From Pseudomonas sp. Irchel s3h17 (lineage in GTDB: Bacteria; Pseudomonadota; Gammaproteobacteria; Pseudomonadales; Pseudomonadaceae): DNA of 64,000 nt. Each line of letters begins with the position of its first letter. The stretch's first letter is position 1. Below, in pieces: positions 53,190 to 61,300 of this stretch. The stretch spans positions 178,459 to 242,458 of the forward strand of contig NZ_FYDL01000008.1 in assembly GCF_900187505.1 (NCBI RefSeq), written 5' to 3'. A model generated the notes under the pieces. That model was not told where the DNA came from, made no database searches, and worked only from the letters and a program-made list of their open reading frames with translations. The position numbers were made by a program, and so were the translations under genes.

Positions 53190-53570
53190 ATGCACAGAAC
53201 GCCCGCATTTCGCGGCTTTTCCAGGTTTGTTTCGATTGGCCTGCTCAATACGCTGATTCACTGGACGGTTTTTTTCGTCCTGTACGGGCTGCTGGGTCTG
53301 CGCCAGGCCCTCAGTAATCTGGCGGCTTTTTGCCTGGCGGTGACGTTCTCGTTTTACGCCAATGCCCGATACACCTTTCAACGCCGGGCCACCCTCCCGC
53401 GTTATCTGCTGTTTGTGACCTTCATGGGGGCGCTGAGCTTTGGCGTGGGCTACGGCGCGGACCACTGGCGGTTGCCCGGGCTGCTGACCCTGGTGGTGTT
53501 CTCGGCCATCAGCCTGGTCTGCGGTTTTCTCTTTTCCAGGTTCCTGGTTTTTCGGGAGCCCGAGGCATGA
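53190..53570 (+). CDS. GtrA family membrane protein (flippase-like)
   Basis: A 126-residue protein with four membrane segments and the GtrA pattern: [40 protein letters not shown] and a final [14 protein letters not shown]. GtrA is thought to flip undecaprenyl-phosphate-glucose to the periplasm. ATG 53190 has GGAA upstream and matches the family start. It overlaps the next gene (GtrB-like) by 4 bp, giving the classic gtrA-gtrB coupling of O-antigen glucosylation cassettes. Confidence 0.87.
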   Translation: MHRTPAFRGFSRFVSIGLLNTLIHWTVFFVLYGLLGLRQALSNLAAFCLAVTFSFYANARYTFQRRATLPRYLLFVTFMGALSFGVGYGADHWRLPGLLTLVVFSAISLVCGFLFSRFLVFREPEA

Positions 53571-54520
53571 AAATCTCGTTGATCGTCCCTGTGTTCAATG
53601 AGGAGCAGGCGATCAACCTGTTCTATCAGGCCGTTCGTCAGCAATTGGTACTGGCCGATGACGTGGTCGAGATCGTGTTTATCAACGACGGCAGTTCGGA
53701 CCGCACCGCGGAGTACGCCAAAGCGCTCGTGCTGGCGGACGAGCATGTGTTGCTGATCAACTTCTCGCGTAACTTCGGCAAGGAACCGGCGCTGTTTGCC
53801 GGGTTGGAATACGCCACTGGCGATGCGGTGATTCCAATGGATGTGGACCTGCAGGACCCCATCAGTGTGATCCCCTTGTTGATAGCCGAATGGAAGAAGG
53901 GGGCGGATGTGGTGCTGGCCAAACGGCACGGGCGGGCCACCGACAGTTATCTGAGACGGCACAGTGCGGCGTTGTTCTATCACCTGCTGAACCGGATTGC
54001 GTACACCCGGATTGAGGAAAACGTCGGCGATTTTCGCCTGATGGACCGCAAGGTGGTGAACGTGATTCGCACGCTGCCGGAGCACCGATTGTTCATGAAG
54101 GGAATCTTGTCGTGGGCGGGGTTCAACACGGTGCTGGTCGAGTATGAACGGGCCGAGCGCGTGGCGGGGACCACCAAGTTCAACTTCTGGAAGTTGTGGA
54201 ACCTGGCACTGGAAGGCATTACCTCGTTCAGTACCGTCCCGTTGCAGTTGTGGACCTACGTGGGCAGCGCGGTTTCCCTGTTCGCCCTGGTCTATGCGCT
54301 GTACATGGTTCTGGACAAGATTTTCTTTGGCAACAGCGTGCCCGGCTACCCGTCGCTGATGACCGCTATTCTGTTTCTGGGCGGTGTCCAGCTGATTGGC
54401 ATTGGCATATTGGGTGAGTACATCGGCCGGATTTATATCGAATCCAAGCATCGTCCGCGTTATGTGATCAAGGACATTGTCGGCCACCCGGGCAACGTGA
54501 GCCCTGCGGAGCGTCAGTGA
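53567..54520 (+). CDS. GtrB-like family 2 glycosyltransferase (bactoprenol glucosyl transferase)
   Basis: A 317-residue membrane-anchored GT2 enzyme. The N-terminal catalytic domain shows [24 protein letters not shown], the DxD-like MDVDLQDP and [12 protein letters not shown]. Two membrane helices lie at the C-terminus ([19 protein letters not shown] and [19 protein letters not shown]). It matches GtrB/DPM-like enzymes that load glucose onto undecaprenyl phosphate at the cytoplasmic face. It lies between GtrA and a polytopic transferase with 4-bp and 25-bp junctions. Confidence 0.9.
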   Translation: MKISLIVPVFNEEQAINLFYQAVRQQLVLADDVVEIVFINDGSSDRTAEYAKALVLADEHVLLINFSRNFGKEPALFAGLEYATGDAVIPMDVDLQDPISVIPLLIAEWKKGADVVLAKRHGRATDSYLRRHSAALFYHLLNRIAYTRIEENVGDFRLMDRKVVNVIRTLPEHRLFMKGILSWAGFNTVLVEYERAERVAGTTKFNFWKLWNLALEGITSFSTVPLQLWTYVGSAVSLFALVYALYMVLDKIFFGNSVPGYPSLMTAILFLGGVQLIGIGILGEYIGRIYIESKHRPRYVIKDIVGHPGNVSPAERQ

Positions 54521-54545
54521 GGCCGGGGCCAGGACAGGAGCGCGA

Positions 54546-56036
54546 ATGAACGTGGCCAGCATTGCGAACAAGCAACTGCCCAGGCGTGATGTGTTGGCGT
54601 TCTTTGTGCTGGCCGCGTTTATGTACATCTTGCCGTTGATCCTGGCGGACTATTACTACATCGACGACAACTGGCGATCCTTGTCCGCCGGTACGGCCTG
54701 GGCCGAGCAGGGCCGTTGGGTGGCCGAGCTGTTCTACCGCGGCCTGACGTTTTCCTCGGGTGCTCCCCATGTCTTCCCGTTGCCGCTGCTGATGGCCGTC
54801 ATCGCCATTGCCCTGGCGATGACTCGCCTGACATTTCACTACTACCCCCGGCCCACGTTGTCGTGCTGCCTGGTGGTACTACCGCTCTGGTACAACCCGT
54901 TTTTTCTGCAGAACCTGTCCTATCAATATGATGGGCCGACCATGGCGTTGAGCCTGGTGGCCATGGTCTACGCCGTCACCTTTAGTGCGCAATCGGTGCT
55001 GTGGCGGGTGTTGGTGCCTGGCGTCCTGATCACCCTCGGCATGGGGCTTTATCAGCTCAGCATCAACGTATTCCTGGGGCTGTTCTGTATAGAACTGGTC
55101 AGGGCGGCCAGTGAAGGCCGTTCATGGCAGGACATTCGTGGGTTGTGTCTGATGAAGGGCGCACAGTTGATCTGTGCGGTGCTTTTTTACTCTGTGACGA
55201 CGCATCAGACGATCATTGCCGAGCGCTTGCCAATGCAGTCCCTGAGTGCCAACGGGCTCGCTCAGATCGGCGTGAATATCAACACCGTGGCGGACAAGAT
55301 TGCGTTGTTGTTCGAGGGGGGCAATCGCGGGTGGCTGTGGGTGGTGCTGCTGTGCGCGGCGCTTGGCGCGGTGCAGGTCGCGGTGGTGTTGTGCAAGCGA
55401 CCAGACCGCCTGTGGCGAAAAGTGTGTCTGGGCCTGCTGTGCCTGCTGACACTGCCGCTGCTGCTATTGCTGGTGTGCGGTGTGACGCTGCTGTTCAGGG
55501 ACTTCAATGAAGGCGCCAGAACCCTGTTGGGCTTTGGTGTCTTGTGGGTGTTTGTCTACTACTTGAGCCGGCGCGGGCTGGAGGCTGTCGACACACGGCT
55601 GGGGTTGTTGCTGGCCATCCCCTTGCTCAGCCTGTTGGTACTGTCCTTTGCCTACGGACGAGTACTGACTGTGCAGAAGGAGTTCGCCACCAGTGCGCTG
55701 TTTTCACTGGGCCATGACATCGCTTCCAACCGCCCGTTGCGCGAGGCCAAGCGCATCTACATGGCGATCAACTATTCCGATCGCTGGCTGGCGAAGGCGA
55801 GCGGATCATTCAAGGTCATGCCGGTGCTGGCGTACATCCTGAACGTCGACTTCTACATGTTGGCCGAGAACCTGCCCAGGGTCGGGATCAACAATGTGTT
55901 CCCCGAAAAGGAACGGCGCAATGCGACCCTTGTGGGATACCAAGGGTTCGCGCCGCTGGTCGATAGCCAGTTCTATAACCTGTATCTGGTGGGCGATTAC
56001 GGCTTCATTGTCATGAAGGAACCGCCACGTCCGTAA
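54546..56036 (+). CDS. Polytopic glucosyltransferase of the Gtr(type) class
   Basis: A 496-residue protein with about ten to eleven membrane segments. An early periplasmic loop contains YYYIDDNWRSLSAG with the Asp pair expected for a GT-C lipid-linked sugar transferase. The C-terminal ~90 residues form a soluble tail. Third gene after gtrA and gtrB, so it should be the serotype-specific enzyme that moves glucose from the lipid carrier onto O-antigen or another surface glycan. Specificity cannot be read. Its last 26 bp overlap the convergent monooxygenase gene. Confidence 0.82.
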   Translation: MNVASIANKQLPRRDVLAFFVLAAFMYILPLILADYYYIDDNWRSLSAGTAWAEQGRWVAELFYRGLTFSSGAPHVFPLPLLMAVIAIALAMTRLTFHYYPRPTLSCCLVVLPLWYNPFFLQNLSYQYDGPTMALSLVAMVYAVTFSAQSVLWRVLVPGVLITLGMGLYQLSINVFLGLFCIELVRAASEGRSWQDIRGLCLMKGAQLICAVLFYSVTTHQTIIAERLPMQSLSANGLAQIGVNINTVADKIALLFEGGNRGWLWVVLLCAALGAVQVAVVLCKRPDRLWRKVCLGLLCLLTLPLLLLLVCGVTLLFRDFNEGARTLLGFGVLWVFVYYLSRRGLEAVDTRLGLLLAIPLLSLLVLSFAYGRVLTVQKEFATSALFSLGHDIASNRPLREAKRIYMAINYSDRWLAKASGSFKVMPVLAYILNVDFYMLAENLPRVGINNVFPEKERRNATLVGYQGFAPLVDSQFYNLYLVGDYGFIVMKEPPRP

Positions 56037-56316
56037 ACGCGTCCATCAGCACCACGATGCAGTCCCGGGCCTGATAATGATTGATCTGCGGCACCAGCCG
56101 ACGGAAGTGCTCCGATTGGCAATGGGCATCCAGGGCGGCCTGGTTCGGCCATTGTTCGATGAAGACGAAATGCCCCGGGTCTTTCTGGTCGACGAACAGA
56201 TCGTAGGCGATGCAATCCGCTTCCTGGCGGGTTTTCTCCACCAGTTCGGCGTACCACGGGCGGACGGTTTCGAGGTGTTCGGGTTTGATGAAGTCCTGGG
56301 CAATCACTTTGAGCAT
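56011..56316 (-). CDS. Putative quinol monooxygenase (ABM domain, YgiN-like)
   Basis: A 101-residue dimeric ferredoxin-like (ABM) protein: MLKVIAQDFIKPEHLETVRPWY, EADCIAYDLFVDQKDPGHFVFIEQW and LDAHCQSEHF, the usual family line. YgiN-type enzymes oxidise quinols, but many members have unknown substrates and use no cofactor. It overlaps the gtr transferase gene by 26 bp tail to tail. Upstream lies a hairpin, then the glutamate-synthase-like gene on the same strand. Confidence 0.88.
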   Translation of the reverse strand: MLKVIAQDFIKPEHLETVRPWYAELVEKTRQEADCIAYDLFVDQKDPGHFVFIEQWPNQAALDAHCQSEHFRRLVPQINHYQARDCIVVLMDAFTDVAVPS

Positions 56317-56335
56317 GGATTCTTCCTTGATGTTG

Positions 56336-56360
56336 CGCCCGTCTCCGGTTTAGACGGGCG
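56336..56360 (-). terminator. Hairpin downstream of the glutamate-synthase-like gene
   Basis: Perfect 8-bp stem CGCCCGTC / GACGGGCG with a 9-base loop, between its stop and the monooxygenase start. No T run, so a weak terminator candidate. Confidence 0.5.
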
Positions 56361-56372
56361 ATGGGTGAGGTT

Positions 56373-57989
56373 TCAGGCCGCCACGTCATTGGCCTCGAAG
56401 CTGTCGGCCCGGGCCATTTGCCACATCCGCGAATAGAACTCGCCGTTCACTTCGCCGGTGAGCAACTCACCGGGCTTGAGGAACACGTGCAGTTGGGAAA
56501 ACAGTTTGATCTCGGTGGCGGACATACGTCGTACCAGGTGCTTGGCTGACAACTGCGAAGGGTGTTCGAGGCCGGCGGCGGCGAGCATTTCGGCCAGTGC
56601 CTTGAGGGTGCTGCGGTGGAAGTTGAAGACCCGTTCGGCCTTGTCCGGTACCACCAGGGCACGCTGGCGCAGGGTGTCCTGGGTGGCGACACCGGTCGGG
56701 CATTTGTTGGTGTGGCAGCTTTGCGACTGAATGCAGCCGATGGCGAACATGAAGCCACGGGCCGAGTTGGCCCAGTCGGCGCCGATGGCCAGGACGCTGG
56801 CAATGTCGAAGGCGCTGACGATCTTGCCGCTGGCACCGAGCTTGATCTTGTCCCGCAGGTTCAGGCCCACCAGGGTGTTGTGCACGAACAGCAGGCCTTC
56901 GCGCATCGGCACGCCGATGTGGTCGGTGAACTCCACCGGTGCGGCGCCCGTGCCGCCTTCCTTGCCGTCGACGACGATGAAGTCCGGCAGGATGCCGGTT
57001 TCCAGCATGGCCTTGGCAATGCCCATGAACTCCCACGGGTGGCCCAGGCAAAACTTGAAGCCCACCGGCTTGCCACCAGACAGCTCACGCAGTTGCTGGA
57101 TGAAGTGCATCATTTCGATCGGCGTGGAAAACGCGCTGTGACGTGACGGCGATACGCAGTCCTGGCCCATGGGGACGCCACGGGTTTCGGAGATTTCCCG
57201 GGTGACCTTGTGCTTGGGCAGGATGCCGCCGTGGCCGGGCTTGGCGCCCTGGCTCATCTTGATTTCGATCATACGCACTTGCGGGTCCTGTGCCTGGGCG
57301 GCGAAGCGCTCCGGGTCGAAACGTCCGTCGGCGGTGCGGCAGCCGAAATAGCCGCTGCCCAGCTCCCAGGTCAGGTCGCCGCCGTGTTCGCGGTGATAGG
57401 GGCTGATGCTGCCTTCACCCGTGTCATGGGCGAAGTTGCCGAGTTTGGCGCCCTGGTTCAATGCCCGAATGGCGTTGGCGCTCAGCGAGCCGAAACTCAT
57501 CGCCGAGATGTTGAACAGCGACGCCGAGTACGGCTGGCGGCACTGCGGGCCGCCGACGGTCACCCGGAAACCGTTAGGGTCGCTCAGGGGCGCGGGGCGC
57601 ATGGAGTGGCCGATGAACTCGAAACCGGACTGGTACACATCGACCAGCGTGCCGAAAGGCTTGTCGGCGCTTTCATTTTTTGCGCGCGAGTAGACCAGTG
57701 AGCGCTGGGCCCGGGAGAAGGGCAGGGCGTCGCTGTCGGATTCGAGCAGGTACTGGCGGATCTCCGGGCGAATGCCTTCCACCAGGTAGCGGATGTTGCC
57801 CAGGATCGGGTAGTTGCGGCGCACCGCGTGGGGGCTTTGCAGCAGGTCGAAGATGCCCAGCAGGCTCAGCAGGCCGGTGACGATGGAGATCGGCCAGACC
57901 CAGTCGTGCTCAAGAAATGGCAGGCTGGCGAGGGTGAAAATCACGCAGAGGGCAAAGAAGGCGTAGCGGCTCAGGAGTGACAGGCTCAT
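56373..57989 (-). CDS. FMN-binding glutamate-synthase-like membrane protein
   Basis: A 538-residue protein with two N-terminal membrane helices (residues about 8-50) and a glutamate synthase central-type TIM barrel that binds FMN (NISAMSFGSLSANAIRALNQGA, DFIVVDGKEGGTGAAP, KIKLGASGKIVSAFDIA). A cysteine cluster CIQSQSCHTNKCPTGV is where glutamate synthases hold their 3Fe-4S cluster. It lacks the amidotransferase domain, so it is not a full GltB. Members are widespread in pseudomonads with unknown substrates. The LuxR gene just upstream on the same strand is a plausible partner. Confidence 0.88.
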   Translation of the reverse strand: MSLSLLSRYAFFALCVIFTLASLPFLEHDWVWPISIVTGLLSLLGIFDLLQSPHAVRRNYPILGNIRYLVEGIRPEIRQYLLESDSDALPFSRAQRSLVYSRAKNESADKPFGTLVDVYQSGFEFIGHSMRPAPLSDPNGFRVTVGGPQCRQPYSASLFNISAMSFGSLSANAIRALNQGAKLGNFAHDTGEGSISPYHREHGGDLTWELGSGYFGCRTADGRFDPERFAAQAQDPQVRMIEIKMSQGAKPGHGGILPKHKVTREISETRGVPMGQDCVSPSRHSAFSTPIEMMHFIQQLRELSGGKPVGFKFCLGHPWEFMGIAKAMLETGILPDFIVVDGKEGGTGAAPVEFTDHIGVPMREGLLFVHNTLVGLNLRDKIKLGASGKIVSAFDIASVLAIGADWANSARGFMFAIGCIQSQSCHTNKCPTGVATQDTLRQRALVVPDKAERVFNFHRSTLKALAEMLAAAGLEHPSQLSAKHLVRRMSATEIKLFSQLHVFLKPGELLTGEVNGEFYSRMWQMARADSFEANDVAA

Positions 57990-58023
57990 ACGGGTTCCTT
58001 GGGTTCGGAATCATCAGGTTTCG

Positions 58024-58824
58024 TCAGGCATTTTGTGCCTGGAGAAAGATCGAAAACAGCTCGGACTGGGATTTGATCCCCAGCTTGCTGTAGATGTGTT
58101 TCTTATGGACTTTCACGGTTTCAGCGGAGATTTCCAGCTTACGGGCGATTTCCTTGCTGGAGCAACCGCTGAGCATCCAGCGGCCGACATCGAGCTCCCG
58201 GGCCGTCAGTTGCGCGCCCTTGATCTGTTTGAGCGAGTCCTCGAGACGGATGCGCCAGTCGCCCTGGCGGGCCGTTGGCTCAGGGGCCGATGCCGCTGCG
58301 GATTCGTAGGGCAGGCGCTGGCGCAGCAGGCTCAGGACCCATGGCTGGATCAGCGACAGCAGGGCAATCTGCTCGCTGCCAAAGCGCTGCTTGCTGCCCA
58401 GGGAAAGACACAGCGTGCGGTCAGCCTCCAGCTGGCAATTGAACTGGATTTCATCGGCCACCACGTTCAAGCGGAAGTAGCGCTGGTAGTACTCGGTCAG
58501 TTCGAAGTGCTCTGGCGCTACTTCGGCCAGGCGATAGAGGCCGGTGCGCGATTGCTCGCGGCAGGCGATGTAGAACGGGTCCAGCAGGAACAACCCCATG
58601 AGGTAGTCCTGAAACAGTGGGTCGGGATGGCCGTCCGCGCTTGGGCATTCGGCGAAGACCTGGGGGCGTTGGTCGCCGTCGTACAGCAGCACCACCCAGC
58701 TGTCGAAGCTCACGTACTGATCCAGCAGGCGTAGCAGTTGGGTCCAGAAATTGGGCTTGTCCAGGGCGTCGATCAGTTGCCCGATCGAGCGATGCCAGGC
58801 GATCTCTTCCAGCGAGTGATTCAT
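58024..58824 (-). CDS. LuxR family transcriptional regulator
   Basis: A 266-residue regulator with a C-terminal LuxR/FixJ helix-turn-helix at about residues 205-260 (LTARELDVGRWMLSGCSSKEIARKL, then ISAETVKVHKKHIYSKLGIKSQSEL). The N-terminal ~180 residues are a sensor part with no acyl-homoserine-lactone signature that I recognise. It lies 34 bp upstream of the FMN glutamate-synthase-like gene in the same direction and is divergent from the NUDIX gene. ATG 58824 has AGGAA in front. The signal is unknown. Confidence 0.88.
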   Translation of the reverse strand: MNHSLEEIAWHRSIGQLIDALDKPNFWTQLLRLLDQYVSFDSWVVLLYDGDQRPQVFAECPSADGHPDPLFQDYLMGLFLLDPFYIACREQSRTGLYRLAEVAPEHFELTEYYQRYFRLNVVADEIQFNCQLEADRTLCLSLGSKQRFGSEQIALLSLIQPWVLSLLRQRLPYESAAASAPEPTARQGDWRIRLEDSLKQIKGAQLTARELDVGRWMLSGCSSKEIARKLEISAETVKVHKKHIYSKLGIKSQSELFSIFLQAQNA

Positions 58825-58972
58825 TGAGCGTTTCCTATCGGGTTACCCCGGCCAGGCGACATACTGGCCCACCCGGCCTGTCCGGGCAATCTCGGTGCCG
58901 GCAGGCGGGGCGTGACGCAGACACGGCGCGCATGTGATCCTTGGCGTTTTTATCCAGGGCCATCGTTGATCC

Positions 58973-59407
58973 ATGACGCTTTCATCTTCTGCTTCGTCTC
59001 GCATTATCCGCATCGCCGCTGCCCTGCTGATCGGCCCCGACGGCCGAACCCTGCTGGTACGCAAGCGCGGTACCCAGGCCTTTATGCAGCCGGGCGGCAA
59101 AATTGAAGCCCATGAGTTGCCCGTACACGCCCTGGCCCGTGAACTGGAGGAAGAGTTGGGGCTGCTGATCGATCCGGTGCATGCCAGGTTCCTGGGGCAG
59201 TTTTCAGCGCCCGCGGCCAACGAGCCGGGGTTCATCGTGCAAGCTGACATCTTTCAACTGGCTGTCGACGTACCGGTGTCCCCGGCGGCGGAGATCGAAG
59301 AGGTGATCTGGATCGACCCTGTCGGTGATGGCGATGTGCTCCTGGCGCCATTGACACGGGACCTGATCCTGCCGTTTTATCGCAGTTCTCTGCAGGCTTC
59401 GGCCTGA
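58973..59407 (+). CDS. NUDIX hydrolase
   Basis: A 144-residue NUDIX protein. Residues 42-64 match the box GX5EX7REUXEEXGU exactly: G-KIEAH-E, seven residues, then RELEEELGL. The preceding TLLVRKRG and FMQPGGK are typical of the MutT-like fold. It should hydrolyse a nucleoside diphosphate linked to some group; the substrate cannot be told. It lies 24 bp before the LysE gene and the two probably form a unit. Confidence 0.9.
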   Translation: MTLSSSASSRIIRIAAALLIGPDGRTLLVRKRGTQAFMQPGGKIEAHELPVHALARELEEELGLLIDPVHARFLGQFSAPAANEPGFIVQADIFQLAVDVPVSPAAEIEEVIWIDPVGDGDVLLAPLTRDLILPFYRSSLQASA

Positions 59408-59431
59408 TCGCTCACGGACAAGGATTGCGCC

Positions 59432-60070
59432 ATGATTACCACCCATGATCTGTTGATTTTTGCTGCGGCTTCCCTGCTGCTGGTGCTGACGCCCGGGCCG
59501 AACATGATCTACCTGATCTCCCGTTCGATCTGCCAGGGGCGCAAGGCCGGCGTGACGTCGTTGCTGGGGGTGGTGGCGGGTTTTTTCGTGCACCTGTTCG
59601 CGGCGGCAGCTGGCTTGACGGCGGTGTTCCTGGCGGTGCCGATGGCCTACGAAGCGCTCAAGTGGGCAGGCGCGCTGTACTTGTTGTGGATGGCCTGGCA
59701 GGCGGTCAAGCCGGGAGCGCGTTCGCCGTTCGAAGCCCGGCAACTGCCACCGGACTCGTCGCGCAAGCTGATGCTCATGGGCTTTTTGACCAGCGCGCTG
59801 AACCCGAAAATCGCGGTGTTCTATCTCTCGGTCTTCCCGCAGTTCATCAACCCTGAAAACGGTTCGATCTTCTTCCAGAGCATCGCCCTGGGCCTGACCC
59901 AGATCAGCGTGAGCTTTACCGTGAACCTGTTGATCGCCCTGTTCGCGGCGGGCATCGCCTCCTGGTTCGTCAACAACCCGACCTGGCTGGCGGTGCAGCG
60001 TTACTTCATGGGCTTCGTGCTGGCAGGGTTGGCGGTACGGCTGTTGTCCGAGCCGCGACGCATGGCCTGA
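59432..60070 (+). CDS. LysE/RhtB family amino acid exporter
   Basis: A 212-residue membrane protein with six hydrophobic segments and the LysE signature near its start: LTPGPNMIYLISRSICQGRKAG, then GALYLLWMAWQ and the conserved FLTSALNPKIAVFYLSVFPQF. The family exports amino acids such as threonine, homoserine or lysine. ATG 59432 with AAGGA upstream; it follows the NUDIX gene by 24 bp. A REPIN separates it from metR. Confidence 0.9.
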   Translation: MITTHDLLIFAAASLLLVLTPGPNMIYLISRSICQGRKAGVTSLLGVVAGFFVHLFAAAAGLTAVFLAVPMAYEALKWAGALYLLWMAWQAVKPGARSPFEARQLPPDSSRKLMLMGFLTSALNPKIAVFYLSVFPQFINPENGSIFFQSIALGLTQISVSFTVNLLIALFAAGIASWFVNNPTWLAVQRYFMGFVLAGLAVRLLSEPRRMA

Positions 60071-60109
60071 AACCCAACTCTCAAGGATTGGGTTACCCAG
60101 TACACACCT

Positions 60110-60238
60110 GTGGCGAGGGAGCTTGCTCCCGCTGGGCTGCGCAGCAGCCCCAGGAACGGTCGCCGAGTCCTTTCTGAAAGACCTCGATAACCTGTTTTGG
60201 GGCGCTTTGCGCCCAGCGGGAGCAAGCGCCCTCGCCGC
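60110..60238. repeat. REPIN with a decayed right arm
   Basis: Left arm GTGGCGAGGGAGCTTGCTCC. The right arm reads GGAGCAAGCGCCCTCGCCGC, with two base changes from the perfect inverse. Inner palindromes GGGCTGCGCAGCAGCCC and GGGGCGCTTTGCGCCC. Confidence 0.82.
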
Positions 60239-60274
60239 AATTTATGGGCGGCGCGTCGGAGCGATCAGTGCCGG

Positions 60275-61192
60275 TCAGCGTACCGCACTCACCCCATCCA
60301 GGGTCGAGAACGAGGTGTCCTTGGCCGTCAGCAAGAAGTCGCGCATGTACGGCGCGTCGAGCATGTCGGCGCGGATGCCGGCGTACAGCGTGGCAAACAG
60401 ACCTTTCTCACCCAGCCGCTTGGCCTTCACATAGCCCCGTGAGCTGTATTCATGCAGCGCCCAATGGGGCATGCCGCAGACGCCACGGCCGCTGGCCACC
60501 AGTTGCATCATCATCACAGTCAGTTCCGAGGTGCGCACTTGCGCCGGCTCGATGTCGGCCGGCTCCAGGAAGCGGGTGAAGATGTCCAGGCGGTCGCGCT
60601 CTACCGGGTAGGTGATCAGGGTTTCAGTGAGCAAGTCTTCGGGCACGATGTAAGGCTTGCTCGCCAACCGATGCTGGTTGGCCACTGCGAGCATCGCTTC
60701 GTAGGTGAACAGCGGTACGTAGGTGATCCCGGCCAGTTCCAGCGGGTCGGACGTCACCACCAGGTCCAGGTCGCCACGGGCCAGGGCAGGCAGCGGGGCG
60801 AAGGAAAAGCCGGAGGCCAGGTCCAGTTCGACTTCCGGCCAGGCATCGCGGAACTGGTCGATGGTCGGCATCAGCCACTGGAAGCAACTGTGGCATTCGA
60901 TCGCCATGTGCAGCCGTCCCGCGGTGCCCCCCGCCAGGCGCGCGATGTCGCGCTCGGCGCCACGCAGCAGCGGCAGGGTGGCGTCGGCCAGTTGCAGCAA
61001 GCGCAGGCCGGCGCTGGTGAAGCGCACCGGCTTGGTTTTGCGCACGAACAACGGCATGCCCATGCGCTCTTCCAGCTCCTTGAACTGGTGGGACAGGGCT
61101 GACTGGGTCAGGTGCAGGCGTTCGGCGGCTTCGACCAGGCTATCGGCTTCGCGCAAGGCGTTCAGGGTCTTCAGGTGACGGATTTCGAGCAC
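60275..61192 (-). CDS. metR: Methionine biosynthesis regulator MetR
   Basis: A LysR-type activator of 305 residues: LEIRHLKTLNALREADSLVEAAERL-HLTQSALSHQFKELE is the conserved MetR helix-turn-helix start. MetR senses homocysteine and controls metE and related genes. I chose GTG 61192 because GGAGG ends five bases before it and it matches the usual MetR length. An ATG four codons upstream (61204) has no Shine-Dalgarno. It is divergent from metE with about 110 bp between, the classic layout. Confidence 0.93.
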   Translation of the reverse strand: MLEIRHLKTLNALREADSLVEAAERLHLTQSALSHQFKELEERMGMPLFVRKTKPVRFTSAGLRLLQLADATLPLLRGAERDIARLAGGTAGRLHMAIECHSCFQWLMPTIDQFRDAWPEVELDLASGFSFAPLPALARGDLDLVVTSDPLELAGITYVPLFTYEAMLAVANQHRLASKPYIVPEDLLTETLITYPVERDRLDIFTRFLEPADIEPAQVRTSELTVMMMQLVASGRGVCGMPHWALHEYSSRGYVKAKRLGEKGLFATLYAGIRADMLDAPYMRDFLLTAKDTSFSTLDGVSAVR

Positions 61193-61234
61193 CGTGGCCT
61201 CCATGAGTAAATTTTGTGATCAACACGAAAAGGT

Positions 61235-61247
61235 TGAGTTTGTCTCA
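61235..61247. promoter_or_regulatory. Candidate MetR binding site
   Basis: TGAGTTTGTCTCA in the metR-metE gap has the TGAN-N5-NTCA geometry of the MetR consensus (TGAA-N5-TTCA as known from E. coli), with one change per half. A second inverted pair TGATGG / CCATCA lies at 61248-61279. Confidence 0.45.
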
Positions 61248-61300
61248 TGATGGGTTGGCTGTCGACAATAGCGCCATCATTTACTCAGGAGTTACTCGCC

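Noticed and set aside
53190..56036. Prophage remnant carrying gtr genes
   Set aside because: No integrase, attachment site, lysis or structural gene is present on either side.
61193..61300. Cobalamin riboswitch in front of metE
   Set aside because: The gap is only about 110 bp, has no B12-box-like text, and is shared with divergent metR.
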